Positions 10,450 to 20,576 of a DNA stretch of 64,000 bases are shown in pieces (position 1 is the stretch's first letter; each line of letters starts with the position of its first letter). The notes beneath the pieces are model-generated. The model did no database searches. It saw nothing but the letters and a program-made list of their open reading frames with translations, and was not told the origin of the DNA. The DNA is from Chenopodium formosanum. Taxonomy: Eukaryota; Streptophyta; Magnoliopsida; Caryophyllales; Amaranthaceae. The stretch lies in the NCBI GenBank assembly GCA_024500155.1, contig CM044880.1, positions 8,370,001-8,434,000 on the forward strand, in the 5' to 3' direction. The translations under genes and the position numbers were made by a program.

Positions 10450-10866
10450 TACCTTAATAAAAAATAAACACCTTAAAAGTCCAAACAAAATATCGAATAT
10501 CGGGAATGAATATGGGTAAATATCGAGCATCAAGTATGAAAATGGGTATATCTTTTGAAAACGGGAGTATTGGAACTTTGGAAGGGATAGTATCGTCAAC
10601 TTCTAGTCATATCAATAAAATCTCAAGAAGTTGTTTCCTTTTCGGCCACCTCCCTCTTTCTCTCTCCTTGATTCCAAGTATAAATCAAAAAATCCACACT
10701 TCCTCTCAATCTCCCCCATCTCTCTATCTCTTTCTCTCTCCTCCCCGAAAATCCACTTTGGCAATCCGGGTGTTTTCCGCAAATTCCCAAACCCCAACTC
10801 AAAGTTTTTCTTCTTCTTTTGGGAGGGAAACCAAAAACCCTTTCATTTTTTGAATTAACCCCAAAA

Positions 10867-13865
10867 ATGTCAGGCAAAGGAGCAAAGGGTTTGATTACTG
10901 GCAAATCTTCCGGATTGAACAAAGACAAAGATAAGAAAGCCCCCATTTCTCGTTCTTCTCGTGCTGGTCTTCAGGTCTTTTCTTTTCCCTTTTTTCTGAT
11001 TTCTGTCTGGGTTTTTTGATGTAATTTTTGTAGATCTACGCTTGTTTGTTCAAAATTTGAGAAATTTTGCTTGTTGGGTTTTGTTCAAATCACTTTAATT
11101 GTCTTGTGATTGTGTTATTTGATATGATTTTCATGAGATTAGTTGATGGGATTTCTGGGTTTTGAATTTGGTTGCGAAATTCTTTATTTGGGATATTTTT
11201 GGGGTGGGGGCTGTGTTAATTGTCATTCGTTGTTCTGAATTGATGTTGTAATTTTGGGTACGAATTGTTGTAATGCTTGTTGGATGTGCTGGTTTTGGAG
11301 GCCAGGATTGAAGTAGAATTAACCTTTGAACATTGAGTGATGTGAAGTTCAAAACTCATCTTTTCCGATTAATTCAAGATTGTCCCTGGAATTGCTATTG
11401 AAATGGATTCTTGTAGGTTGCAAATGCAATGAAGTTTTTGTGATGAGATTTGACTTGGGTTTTGGCTATTTGTGGTGCAATTTTTTTGAAGTATAAGATT
11501 AATTTAATCATTAATAAAGTGAATTTGGTTAGGATTAGTTGACTGATTTATGATGTCAGTTGTTGTATTAGTCCTTGGGAATTTTGTATTTCTTGTTTTT
11601 GTTAAAGCGTCAATTTTGGTCAATCTTGAGTCATTAAAGTCACAAATATCAGGTTCAAGGTTCTTGACTACGACCACGAATCTCATGAGGTCTTGTTTTT
11701 GTTGAGTGTTATTTGATAGTCATATTCATAATTAATCAATTATGAGGAGTATTGCCCTCTCCATCTGCTTCCTTTCAGTCCACAGTTCTGTTTTGCATAG
11801 TTCATCTGCATTTGTAAAAGAAGACTGTTTTGTTTAAGATATTGTATCTGTGGTTTCTGTTCTTTCTCCAACTATTAATCCAAAGACATGATATGGCTGG
11901 ATAGTGGATAGGGTTAGGTTGTGTGCTTTTTAGTCACTGAAAATATTGTCAACAGCAGGACATCACATTGTAAAGTGATGAATTTAACCTTTGTGTTGTT
12001 CAGAGAAACTTGAGGTTGAAACTTGGGGTTCTTTGTTGCATTTATCTTGGTGGGACAATGAAGTTGATCATTTGATTGCGTTATTTTTATTTTGAGCTTG
12101 AAACTTGAGGTTGAAACTTGGGGTTCTTTAGTGAGCAAATCAAAGGTTAAAAGAAAAAGGTCTGGACGCTGGGGAATGACTTTATTTTTCATAGTATGGT
12201 GGTACAGTGTGTGTGAATATGTAATAGACCAATCTTTAGAAGGGGCACTTTAGGAAGTTTAGTATTATTAGTAGTCTTGCTTGAATATTAATAGAGAGAG
12301 AGTAGAAAGAAGAAAGTAGGCATGAATTGGGTTATAGGAATAGAGAGTTGCAACCTCTAGTTGCTAACAGGAGAGTTGTAGGCTAAACCTACTACGTATT
12401 ACCTTTGTACGCTTTCAGCCATTATCTATCAAATTATCAAGCTTTTATCTTAACTAATTCTTGGAATTCATACAATATTAACAATCAGAAAATCAGTCTA
12501 TAAGAGAGTTCTCACAGAAACTAAACTGCAGTAGGTCCCGTTGAGTGAGGTTTTACAAGTTTTAAATATGAGAGATTTGTAAGATTGTAGTGGATAGTGT
12601 CATATTTTTCTAGAGAGATCTTGCTTGAATGATTTATTATGCATATGCTGTAAGGAGGGGAGAGGAGAATGTCTACAATTGGATTCATTGCCAAAACTAA
12701 AAACAGAAATTGGTAATGAATTTGGGTCGAAACATTCTGGATCTGGTTTTAGTATCTTTCTACAAAATAGCAAGTCATTCTGTAGCTACTTAGCGTTGAC
12801 AATTTTGTGAATAACATTTTTGGCTAGTGTTTTAAGAAGAATTTCTTTATTTTTTGTTCTTGTTGTGAAATGTATCATTCTATGCAGAGAAAAGTATACT
12901 TGTGTTCCAAGTAGGTTCAGCTTGTTTGTTGCATCTTTATAATTGGTGCTGGCAATAAAATAATAAAGCTTGAATCGGAAGTAATCTAGTTTAAGGGAAT
13001 TCTGGTGAAGCTGCAATAGTGTTGCTAGCTCTTTGTGGAGTAAATAGTAAATTTATCTGCCTTTACTTGATCTGTCATTAAGTGTTGATTTGATGACATG
13101 CCCCTGTTTTGAAAATATTTATGGACATCGTGCCAAAATAGATGGGTGCATTATATGATCATTTTATGTCAATTTTAATGATGAAGCAATTGCAAAAAGT
13201 TGAGAATATATAAGAAATTTGTCATCATAATTTCCAGCTGATGTTGCAATCTCACTCTTTTTTTTTTTTCAAATAAAAAGAAGTCCTTCATGGGAACTCT
13301 ATTTTGTATGCTTTAGTGTTTTTTATAAACACCACAAATTGGCACTTTAAATGCTTCATTTTTTGGGGTATTTGCCTCGTATCATTGCTCTTTGCTAGCC
13401 TGTAAAGCTCATGACATTCATCCTGAAGGCTGAAGCCCTCTTTGACTGCTGTTACTGAAAGCTCTTTGCATCAACTATTGCTGCACAGTTATGTTTAAGT
13501 TGATTTCTGATGTTTTATTATTGGTGAGCTATTTATTTTGCTGAGATATCTTTTTGATTAATGTGCAGTTTCCTGTGGGTCGTGTTCACCGTCTGCTCAA
13601 GACTAGGGTAACTGCAAATGGGAGGGTCGGTGCAACGGCTGCTGTTTACACTGCAGCCATCCTCGAGTACCTGACTGCTGAAGTATTGGAGCTTGCAGGA
13701 AATGCAAGTAAGGATCTGAAGGTGAAGCGTATCACTCCTAGGCATCTGCAGCTGGCTATCCGTGGAGATGAGGAACTTGATACGCTGATCAAAGGAACTA
13801 TTGCTGGTGGTGGAGTTATTCCTCACATCCACAAATCTCTCATTAACAAGTCATCTAAGGATTAG
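10867..13865 (+). CDS. Histone variant H2A.Z
   Basis: Two exons, 10867-10974 and 13569-13865, joined at a GT-AG intron of 2594 bp, encode 134 residues, the usual length of plant H2A.Z. The N-terminal tail is Lys/Gly rich with SGKGAKG at 2-8; the core has RSSRAGLQFPVGRVHR (docking with H2B), AAVYTAAILEYLTAEVLELAGNA is the alpha-2 region (described here as the AAILEYL stretch), then the GDEELD acidic patch and GGGVIPHIHKSLI, which is H2A.Z-specific C-terminal sequence. It replaces H2A in promoter-proximal nucleosomes through SWR1. A pyrimidine-rich leader (10650-10750) precedes the ATG. The internal Met of longer upstream frames lacks homology, so the ATG at 10867 is chosen. The long first intron could hold regulatory sequence; it contains a repeated GAAACTTGGGGTTCTTT phrase near 12015 and 12114. 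Confidence 0.97.
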
Positions 13866-14712
13866 ACCTTATTTATATGATTATCTGGTGTTAGATATCT
13901 GCAGTTTCATGCAGAACCCTCAGAATGGATGTGATTCTGACAGAGACCCTTTAAGTAGGTGCCTTTTTTTAAATTTTTTTTAAAAAAATGTTTAAATCAG
14001 CCACAGGATGGTGATTGTGTTACTGATGTGTTCTGTAGGTGTACTTGAGTAGTTTATAATTTCATTCTGTGGATTATCTGTTTAGTTGCCTAGCTTGCTA
14101 TCATAATAACCTTATGTTGTTCGATTTATGCTTTGCCATTTATCAATTCTATCATCAATTGTTAGTTGTTACGTGATTTACCTCGTTAGCAACTAGCATT
14201 TTCTCAGTATAATCACAAGCTGTAGTCAAACAAGTTCAGTTATATACTTGTCTGTTGTACCTATTGATTATTAATTTAGTAATGCAACTTTTCTGGACTT
14301 GTTCTCCCTTGTGCTTGTACACTGCCAACATTGGAACTATATCAAGAGACCGTTGTTGGATCGACTGTTATTGCTGCTCTCTTGCCGTTGTGTTAGCAGT
14401 CTCCAACTTGTGCAACCTTCACAAGCTTGGTTATCCAACAGTTGGTCTCAGACTCTCATCCATCTCTATGTAATATACAAACAGCCACTGACTAATTCTG
14501 CCATTATTCCTCAGTCCTCATAAAAGACTTGATTCGAAATATAAGTTTTTATTCAATATACTAGTAATATAATAAACAATGTAAACTTAGAAGATTAAAA
14601 AATTACATACAATAACTACGTAGCTAACACTACAACAATGAAGCCACCAAGATAACATTACATATATGCAGCGAAAAGTCATATTCTACATAAGTTGATT
14701 ATACGACCATCG
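13866..14712. other. H2A.Z 3' region and convergent spacer
   Basis: The first few hundred bases are probably the 3'UTR of the H2A.Z gene. The remainder separates it from the convergent FCP1-like gene ending at 14713. I recognise no further gene; open frames at 14255-14523 have no domain. Confidence 0.5.
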
Positions 14713-15711
14713 TTACATTATAAATGATGAAGTATTGTTGATCGCATCTTGTGTCTTTTGCCTTTTTGTCATTGGGGTACAATCATGTTGTTGCAAGACT
14801 CCATTTAGTCTAATCCTTAATCTCTTCGGCTTGCTCGTTGCTACAACTTCATCAACACCTTTGTCATGTTGTTCTTGATTCGAACAACCTAATTCCGCCC
14901 GGCTTATCATAACCTTTTCAAGCTCTTTTCTTGCATCCTTAGCAGATTCATCCTTTTCATTACCAACATCATAAAATCCATTATAAACACCCCTTAATAT
15001 ATCAAGAACTCTAGCAAGCTCTCTATCCAATAACTCCTTTTTCTCTTCCTCTAAAGGAACAAAATCATAATCATACGGATTTATTTTTATTAGGTTAGCC
15101 TTACAAGATTCCTCCCAAACACTTTCGGTATCATCCACAATCAATGTTGCTTCTCGACATGATAACACCACATCCAACGCCTTTTGATTCGCCTTCACGC
15201 AATCTTCCCTAGCGATCACCCACAAAAACTTATCCAATCCACCGAGTTTTTCAACCACCTTGTGAGCATACTCACGGGTTCCCATGGTACATATCGACAA
15301 ATCGAACATAGTACTAACTTTCTCAAGAAACTCATGTACACCGGGCCTTAACTTCACAACAAACTCCTCACCACTCGAAAGCTTAAACTCGGAAATATCA
15401 TCGTACGACATCATGGCTCTTATGTTTTGTCGTCTATGCTTAGACTTGAACTTGTTGATCTTTCTTGCATGAATAAGGGTATGGTCCAAATCAAGAACTA
15501 AGTGAAGCTTCTTGCGGTTAAACAAGACTTGAGTATAATCATATTGAATATGTGTAACTTCATCAAGATTGAGGGTTAAGTTGGGATGGATGAATCGAAA
15601 GGGTAACTTGATAGGATCGCCACAATCGGATGTCCATGAACACTTGTTATCCATGAATGATGGATGAGAGCATTCCAAGCTTTTCAGGCACAACTCTAGT
15701 ATTTCTTTCAT
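14713..15711 (-). CDS. FCP1-like CTD phosphatase-type HAD protein (copy A)
   Basis: One uninterrupted exon of 332 residues. The FCP1-homology catalytic domain spans about 65-245: DLDHT at 74-78 supplies the two aspartates of the DxDxT motif, KLRPGVHEFL and CTMGTREYA follow, and VDDTESVW at 192-199 supplies the acidic Mg-binding pair. Proteins of this family dephosphorylate phospho-Ser/Thr, classically on the RNA polymerase II C-terminal domain, in the nucleus. Unlike FCP1 or plant CPL3/CPL4, it has no BRCT domain. The C-terminal tail has basic clusters (KPKRLRIRL about 294-302, KRQK) that may be nuclear signals. A TATA-like box lies about 60 bp upstream. Part of this gene (15271-15620) is the source of the pseudogene at 33841. 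Substrate is not known. Confidence 0.88.
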   Translation of the reverse strand: MKEILELCLKSLECSHPSFMDNKCSWTSDCGDPIKLPFRFIHPNLTLNLDEVTHIQYDYTQVLFNRKKLHLVLDLDHTLIHARKINKFKSKHRRQNIRAMMSYDDISEFKLSSGEEFVVKLRPGVHEFLEKVSTMFDLSICTMGTREYAHKVVEKLGGLDKFLWVIAREDCVKANQKALDVVLSCREATLIVDDTESVWEESCKANLIKINPYDYDFVPLEEEKKELLDRELARVLDILRGVYNGFYDVGNEKDESAKDARKELEKVMISRAELGCSNQEQHDKGVDEVVATSKPKRLRIRLNGVLQQHDCTPMTKRQKTQDAINNTSSFIM

Positions 15712-15770
15712 TACTCTAAACTTTTCTTTTTTACCCTCTTCAATATCTTTGTTCTAATAGTTCAAGAGTT

Positions 15771-15780
15771 AATTTATAAG
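15771..15780 (-). promoter_or_regulatory. TATA-like box of FCP1-like copy A
   Basis: CTTATAAATT on the minus strand, about 60 bp upstream of the ATG, is the best TATA match near this start. Confidence 0.45.
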
Positions 15781-15903
15781 GAGTAGTAAAGAGTGTAATT
15801 GGATTACTAGCTTGCAACTTGCAATGCAAGTACATTAACTAATAACTAGATAAGATCTAAAGATTAAACGCTTAATCATAACGAATTATAAAGTTTCTTT
15901 CTT

Positions 15904-15945
<42 letters not shown>

Positions 15946-16365
15946 TGAAATTTTTTTGTAGGTTTTGTTAATCCTTATTATTGTTTAGTTACTTTTCTTC
16001 TATCTATTTTAACCTTTCTAATTTTGTAAATTTTTTGTTTATACAAAATAGGAAGAGGTGTATTCATTAAATAAATATTTTTTTATCCAAACGTTAAATA
16101 AATAATAATTTGAAACTTACAATCACCCTATATTCAATACAAGTATTAAACACACCTAATTTAAATCTCACCGTGATGGAACCGACTAAACCCTACATGG
16201 AGGGATGGACTATAAGCATCAAACTGTTTGTAATTATTATTATTTTGACGAAACGGTTTGAGTTTAAAGTTCCCTAATATAAGTTGCCCCAATATACTAT
16301 AAAAATCCACTGGTATTTTTTTAAATAATAAATACACATATTATATAATTAACTTAATCAAGAAC

Positions 16366-16735
16366 TAAGGCCCTGTTCTCTTCACCTTAAAAAAATAATA
16401 CTACCTCCGGTCCAATTTATTCGCAACAAAGGGTTATTATTTGTGAGACATAAAATATTCCTTTGTTGCAAGTAAATAGTAACAATAATTTAATTTCAGT
16501 TTAGTAAAAATAAGTTCAGTTCAGTAAAATTAATTTCAGTTCAGTAAAAATAAGTTCAGTTCAGTAAAATTCAGTTTTCTTAAAGAAGAATTATAATAGA
16601 AAATCAGTAAAAATAATTTCAGTTGAGTAAAATTAAGTTCAGTTCAGTAAAAATAATTTCATTTCAGTTCAGTTCAGTTCAGTAACAATAATTTCAGTTC
16701 ACTAAAAATAATTTTAGTAAAGAAAACCCTTGTTC
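16366..16735. mobile_element. Degraded MITE of the TTCAGTTCAG family
   Basis: TAAGGCCCTGTTCTC at the left resembles the termini of the elements at 341 and 61234. From 16490 onward the sequence is repeats of TTCAGTTCAGTAAAAATAA. The right terminus is not recognisable. A partial Stowaway-like palindrome sits inside (CTACCTCCGGTCC at about 16402 to GTAAATAGTAA near 16478). Confidence 0.5.
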
Positions 16736-16974
16736 AGTTCTCCAAACTTGAGTTTGATCATTAGGCGCAATTGAGCATGAAGTGCCTTATTAATTATTTT
16801 ATTATTTTTTTTATTTATTTATTTTTTTCTTTTTAAACCGCCTAATTAAGTATTTTCTGTTTATTATAATTTTATTTTTTTATTTTTTTTTATTTTTTTA
16901 TTTTTATGATTTATTAGTTATTATGATTTATGATTAAAAAATAAAAAAAATTATAGCATATCCATTATCTATAT

Positions 16975-17150
16975 TTATTTATTTATTTATTGTGTTTTTG
17001 TTAAGAGATACTAACTCTGTTTTAAACACGCAAGTGGGAAATCGAACTTGAGACCTCCTCTAACCAAGCAAAGCTCCAACAAACCAACTTAAAGCTCCAA
17101 CAAACCAACTTGGTTATCACTAACAACATGAAATGCAAGACAAATATTAG
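16975..17150 (-). mobile_element. Probable tRNA-derived SINE
   Basis: On the minus strand, a tRNA-like head with GTTCGATTTCC, close to the Pol III box B consensus, and an upstream TTGGTTAGAGG phrase is followed by an A-rich end (AATAAATAAATAAATA). A 21-bp phrase beginning AAAGCTCCAAC is tandemly duplicated within it (17071-17112 region). No intact tRNA fold, so it is not a tRNA gene. Confidence 0.45.
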
Positions 17151-17622
17151 CTATTTATTAGTTATACATATATATTACATATATTACTAGTTGTCAGTTG
17201 GGGCACAGAGATATATTCTCTAAATAATATGTTCTCTAAATATTATTTTAACATGCTTTGACTCAATATTATTTTATTTATTTATATATTTTTACCGATA
17301 GTTTTCGATAAATTATAGTAAATTTGTTAATCAAAATATTAACTATTAGGGGAAAGAGTAAATAGAATGGCTTGATTATTATTCATCAATAGGTGGAGTA
17401 TTTATACAAAATCTACGAGGATAAGATAGGAAACAATATTTCTCCTAAAGATATATTCTCTAAATAATATTTTAACATAAAATAAACCTAAATATATTAT
17501 TCTCTTCAATTCAAAAAATATTTTAACATAAAATAAACCTAAATATATTTTCTAATATCTCATATCTCTGACAAACTCCTATTCCTAATAAATTAAACTC
17601 CTTACGCACTCTTAATAATTGC

Positions 17623-17634
17623 TTTATATATAAA
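17623..17634 (+). promoter_or_regulatory. TATA box of FCP1-like copy B
   Basis: TTTATATATAAA lies 48 to 59 bp upstream of the ATG at 17682, so the expected 5' leader is very short. Confidence 0.6.
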
Positions 17635-17681
17635 AAAAAAAAACACCCAAAAAAATTCTAGAGTGAAAATACTAAGTTGCC

Positions 17682-18551
17682 ATGGATTCATCAGAAACAA
17701 AAAGTGAACATGGTGATAACAAAATCAATGATCCCACCACTCTAACCTTCCGCTATATCCAACCGGAATTAACCCTCACACTCGAAGAGATCGAACGTCT
17801 TCGAGACGATAATTTAAATTCCCTTTATACCCGCAAGAAGCTCCATTTACTTCTTGACTTAGATCACACACTAGTTCATGCTAGGGAGACCGTGACATTC
17901 AAGTCCGAGGAGATAAAATCCTTTAAAAACATGAACGATGTGTTCGAAATATTTAATGGTAGTTTTATAGTGAAGTTAAGGCCGGGTGTTCGCAAATTCC
18001 TTAGGGAAGCTAGCTCCATGTTTGATTTATCTATATATACTCGAGGCGAGCGAAGCTATGGACAAACCATGCGTGACATACTCGATGCTAAGGAAGGTGG
18101 TGAGTCGATGTTTTCGTACGTGATTGCTAAGGAGGATTGCTTAAAGGCGGAACGAAAGGGTTTAGACAATGTGTTATCACATGAAAGGGTTGTTTTGATT
18201 GTGGATGATAGAGAAAAAGTTTGGAAGAATTGTGGTCATAAAAATTTAATTAAAATTGAGCCTTATTTTTATTTTCCTAGCAAAAAAGAAGGAAAAAGAA
18301 TGGACAAAGAGTTAATTAGGGTTTTGAGGGTTTTAAGGGAAGTCCATAATTTATTTTATTTTGATGATAAATTCAAGTATGTTGATCAAAGAGATGTGCG
18401 AGATGTGCTCAAACGTGTTATGAGGAGACCGTTAACTATTTTGAATCGGGTCACAAGGAAGATCGGTAGATTCTTGGTATGTCTTGAATCTAATTATTAC
18501 TCCTATTTCATTAAATTTTATTTGTGTTTAAGGAAATTAATTAGGAAATAA
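17682..18551 (+). CDS. FCP1-like CTD phosphatase-type HAD protein (copy B)
   Basis: A single-exon frame of 289 residues. The catalytic domain runs about 50-240: DLDHT at 59-63, KLRPGVRKFL at 98-107, SIYTRGERSYG at 117-127 and VDDREKVW at 174-181. Both aspartate pairs are kept, but the residue after the second pair is Arg where copies A, C and D have Thr, and the YTMG motif is YTRG. No BRCT domain. The last 25 residues are hydrophobic and resemble no tail of the other copies. A good splice donor (TTG|GTATGT, about 18477) just before them means the real C-terminus may lie in an unseen exon, or the frame simply reads into former non-coding sequence. B has no counterpart in the right duplication unit. 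Expected role as for copy A. Confidence 0.8.
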   Translation: MDSSETKSEHGDNKINDPTTLTFRYIQPELTLTLEEIERLRDDNLNSLYTRKKLHLLLDLDHTLVHARETVTFKSEEIKSFKNMNDVFEIFNGSFIVKLRPGVRKFLREASSMFDLSIYTRGERSYGQTMRDILDAKEGGESMFSYVIAKEDCLKAERKGLDNVLSHERVVLIVDDREKVWKNCGHKNLIKIEPYFYFPSKKEGKRMDKELIRVLRVLREVHNLFYFDDKFKYVDQRDVRDVLKRVMRRPLTILNRVTRKIGRFLVCLESNYYSYFIKFYLCLRKLIRK

Positions 18552-18555
18552 GTTA

Positions 18556-18732
18556 GGACTTATTTGGTATTGTTTTTTGTTTACACTTTTTTGTTTTTGG
18601 TTTTTAAATTTATCATGATTTTAGTAAGTTTGTCTAATTTTTGTTTTATTATATGACATACTTCGTATATCATATGAGTTTGAAATTCGAGAAACCAAAA
18701 AACACAAAACCACAGCGATGCCAAATGAACCC
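18556..18732. mobile_element. Tourist-like MITE, TTTGGCATTG family (copy 1)
   Basis: TTA at 18553-18555 and 18733-18735 flank ends GGACTTATTTGGTATTG and CGATGCCAAATGAACCC. The interior shares TCATGATTTTAGTAAGTTTG-like sequence with the copies at 22619, 31175 and 34315 (in opposite orientation in some). It begins five bases after the stop codon of copy B. Confidence 0.75.
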
Positions 18733-18735
18733 TTA

Positions 18736-19122
18736 AATTATTGTTTAGGTTTGTTGTGACATTGCAAATTTGCTTGAGTAAAAATATAAATGTTTTGCAT
18801 GTATTTATAATATGTTATATATTCTATTAATTATTAACCTTCACTTTTATGATTTTTAATTTTTTTGACAGAATCAATTCTTAACTTTAATTAAAAAAAA
18901 AAAAAAAAAAAAAAAAGGTAAGGATATATATATATAACAAAATAACCTAAAAATATGGAAGTAAATCCTAACAACATTGACTAGATAAATAAAAGATATT
19001 TACATAATAACATAATGAATAATAATCAGATATTCTTATTATTTCTTAATAGCTCAATCTCTAATTATATCATGTCTTGTGTGATGGTGAAGCTATCGCC
19101 AATGTGAAGCTATCGCCAATGT
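18736..19122. other. AT-rich spacer
   Basis: No gene. An A-run at 18893-18916 is the only strong feature, together with a short GTGAAGCTATCGCCAAT tandem repeat at 19086-19120. Confidence 0.5.
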
Positions 19123-19308
19123 GAAGCTACTGCGATGAGACATGCCTTGTGCACATTCATGGAAGCAAGCGGGTTTTCGAAGATTTGTGCTGGAGAAGGA
19201 CAACATGTGATGAAGGGTCTTGCTCCTCCTTTAGAGTTTGGTAGCATTCTTAAAGACATAGAATGCTTTGTAATGTGGCTGGGAGGTTTTAACCCCTACT
19301 GTAAATAA
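19123..19308 (+). pseudogene. LINE-derived RNase H (RVT_3) fragment
   Basis: The frame reads EATAMRHALC...EASGFSKIC...GLAPPLEFGSILKDI and ends in a stop, matching the order E-A-x-A-x-R-x-A-L, A-G-F-S-K-I, F-G-x-I-L-x-D-I of plant non-LTR RNase H-like domains. The catalytic Asp of the central strand region is lost (GEGQH instead of a D-containing turn). The stop is followed by (TG)n and mixed T and A runs, consistent with the 3' end of an old LINE. The upstream part is missing. Confidence 0.55.
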
Positions 19309-19559
19309 GATGTGTGTGTGTGTTTTTTTTTTTTTTGTAAAAAAAAAAAAAATCAAAAAAAAAAAAATCTAATTATGTTTGTGTAAAACTTTTAAAAAAA
19401 GTTTATACTTTACATTGATATCAAACCCAATAATTTTTAAAGTATATATATACGAAGTCTTTGAAGTATATGATAACTTCTATTTTTGTATATTTTTTCA
19501 AAAAAAAAAAAAAAAAAAAAAAAACCCTTCTATTTTAGTATAGGTAAAAAAATGTTGTT

Positions 19560-19985
19560 TAATGTAAGTTAATTTAATTTATACACGTGGTTTATATGAT
19601 GCAAAATAAAAGTCAATTGAAATTTTAAATAAAAATCAATGTGTGTACGGGACAATTAAAAGAGTAAAAGGAACTAAGGAAGTGTATTGTATTTTAATTT
19701 AAAAGTGAGCTTATACTTAAGTGAACCTTTGACATGTCGTTCACTATCAAATATTATCTATTATCTACTCCCTCCAACCTGTTAAAAAATAGTTCAAACC
19801 CTTGCTTGGGTACAAATTTTTAGGTTATAGCTGCTAAATAGTTCAAACCCTTGCTTGGGTACAAATTTTTAGGTTATAGATATTTTTTTTTTTTTTTTTG
19901 AAGGGGAAAATGTACTTCAATTCCAACTTTGATCAATTTTGTCTTACAAAAAGATTATTGCAAATAAGATTAACAATATAAAATC
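19560..19985 (+). repeat. Segment of the left duplication unit (matches 35640-35805)
   Basis: From about 19785 the sequence (AAAAAATAGTTCAAACCC, then CTTACAAAAAGATTATTGC) matches 35655-35805. A 50-bp part containing AGTTCAAACCCTTGCTTGGG is tandemly repeated here (19791 and 19839) but single in the right unit. Confidence 0.7.
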
Positions 19986-19987
19986 AA

Positions 19988-20576
19988 TAACTATATACTA
20001 AAAGACACAACAGTAATAACACGTGTCATCTTCTGGTATATCCTTACTGTTTTTTTTTTTTTGAAAATAATTCAATTTCAAAAATAAATCTTTTTACATA
20101 TATTTTATAAGTAATAATTACATACAAAGTATAATTGAAGATTTGATGTATCTTTCCAAAATAAATATATGGACAACTATAAACTTAAGCAAAAAATATG
20201 GAAAATAATATTCTTAACATCATTTGTTATGGACTATTTTTTTTTTAAAAAGATATAAATTATGTACAACATATGTTTATTATAACAAGATTATATAATT
20301 TTTTTCTTGTTTTTTTTTAATTATGTAATAGAAGTTACAAGCTTAAACAATGAAATGCGAATATCAAATCAATTAGCACTCCATGAAAACTTCAATAATA
20401 CTTGCTAAAGTTGACATATGTCGCTGATTAGTAGTGTGATTTTTTCTTGCCATTTTTGGTTGTTTTTTAGGATTCAATTGATATGAATGTATGTAACATA
20501 TGAAAGTATATAATGTTAATTTTAAATATAGTTAAATTATTGAAAATTACTGTGCATGGCACAGGACCTAACCTAG
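19988..20576 (+). mobile_element. Non-autonomous Helitron
   Basis: The 3' end has the hairpin CTGTGCATGGCACAG (20550-20564), a short spacer and CTAG at 20573-20576 followed by T. The left end carries CTATATACTAAAAGACAC and CACGTGTCA, typical of plant Helitron starts, though the first two bases read TA rather than TC. The right duplication unit has continuous sequence across the insertion point (about 35805), so the empty site is visible. No Rep/helicase coding. Confidence 0.7.

Noticed and set aside
10506..10853. 115-codon frame upstream of H2A.Z
   Set aside because: Overlaps the pyrimidine-rich leader and shows no domain; low-complexity Ser/Leu/Pro.
19555..19660. Possible Helitron end (GTGTGTACGGGAC near 19640)
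   Set aside because: It resembles other Helitron ends but has no CTAG terminus or good hairpin.
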